Shown in pieces: positions 4,836 to 5,099 of a stretch of 5,099 nucleotides of DNA. A program made the translations under genes and the position numbers. The number at the start of each line of letters is the position of its first letter. Positions within the stretch are counted from its first letter, which is position 1. Under the pieces are notes generated by a model. It did no database searches. It saw only the letters and a program-made list of their open reading frames with translations, and was not told where the DNA came from. Origin of the DNA: Halobacteriovoraceae bacterium (GTDB lineage Bacteria; Bdellovibrionota; Bacteriovoracia; Bacteriovoracales; Bacteriovoracaceae); assembly GCA_018663815.1 (NCBI GenBank), contig JABJPQ010000078.1, positions 1 to 5,099 on the forward strand, in the 5' to 3' direction.

Positions 4836-5099
4836 CTAGTGACATACACCTGCTATTCTCAAGGAACGCAATTCAAGCAACACTTTGTCTGTAATACTAT
4901 TACCACCTGTGAGTTGCTCTCCATCTTCTGTAAATATAGCCTGGTAGTTTTTGTCATCACTAAGGGAGCCTATTCTACAATTTTTTATAGAAACAGACTT
5001 ACATACACCTGCTATTCTCAAGGAACGCAATTCAAGCAACACTTTGTCTGTAATACTATTACCACCTGTGAGTTGCTCTCCATCTTCTGTAAATATAGC
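4836..5099 (-). CDS. Partial tandem-repeat protein, 53-residue repeats, C-terminal end
   Basis: The frame is open from the right edge (5099) to TAG 4838-4836, so the start lies outside the window; the internal GTG at 5042 falls within a repeat and is not a likely start. The visible 87 residues hold one full 53-residue unit and a final partial one. Landmarks of a unit are AIFTEDGEQLTGGNSITDKV, LLELRSLRIAGVC, then SVSIKNC and IGSLSDDKN. The last unit is cut off after AGVC by His-stop. Two cysteines per unit (AGVC, KNC) could make intra-unit disulfides, which would suit a surface or secreted repeat protein, but no signal peptide can be seen. Nucleotide identity between the two copies is complete over the visible 99 bases, pointing to recent duplication or gene conversion. 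The family is unrecognised. Confidence 0.7.
   Translation of the reverse strand, partial: AIFTEDGEQLTGGNSITDKVLLELRSLRIAGVCKSVSIKNCRIGSLSDDKNYQAIFTEDGEQLTGGNSITDKVLLELRSLRIAGVCH
4842..5099. repeat. Tandem direct repeat, 159-bp period, at the window end
   Basis: Bases 4842-4940 and 5001-5099 are identical over 99 nt. The period, 159 bp, is exactly 53 codons, so the repeat is in frame with the coding region. Copies diverge at the base before each (G at 4841, T at 5000). The second copy is cut by the window edge, so the total number of units is unknown. Confidence 0.95.

Noticed and set aside
4842..5099. CRISPR array
   Set aside because: The repeat is at least 99 nt with a 159-bp in-frame coding period, unlike CRISPR repeats and spacers.

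Overview
This window is an AT-rich bacterial segment, probably from a Gram-negative organism. Three products have or appear to have Sec-type signal peptides with A-x-A-like cleavage sites, several exported products are cysteine-bearing, and Shine-Dalgarno sites are of the AAGGAG type. Placement is inference only. The small secreted Cys-containing proteins of unknown function would suit a Bdellovibrionota/Bacteriovorax-like genome, but no marker gene is present to prove it.

Layout. At the far left a divergent pair of start sites faces outward from a 21-bp perfect inverted repeat, so both genes share the same ribosome-binding site and first three codons. To the right lies a two-gene plus-strand operon. 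The first gene is a large, helical, unrecognised protein: a 22-codon well-initiated ORF appears to join it through a +1 shift at a CTT-TAA site, giving about 629 aa if joined and 589 aa if started at TTG 200. It overlaps by 8 nt a secreted beta-propeller protein of the phytase-like/esterase-like family. A 347-bp non-coding gap (3042-3388) follows, holding several stem-loops and a clear terminator for the minus-strand gene on its far side.

The right half is all minus strand: a partial protein made of 53-residue tandem repeats that runs off the right edge, then a secreted six-cysteine protein (215 aa), then a secreted two-cysteine protein (158 aa). The last two are flanked by the same short sequences (Y upstream, X right after the stop), giving a Y-gene-X-Y-gene-X-terminator pattern that suggests a tandem cassette-like origin or shared regulation.

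The right end stops exactly when 99 bases have been repeated identically (4842-4940 = 5001-5099). This looks like an assembly break at a repeat, so the real repeat number of the last gene is unknown. I see no known defence, mobile-element, tRNA, rRNA or CRISPR feature. The genes most worth attention are the possible frameshifted large protein and the tandem-repeat protein. No function beyond export can be given for most products.
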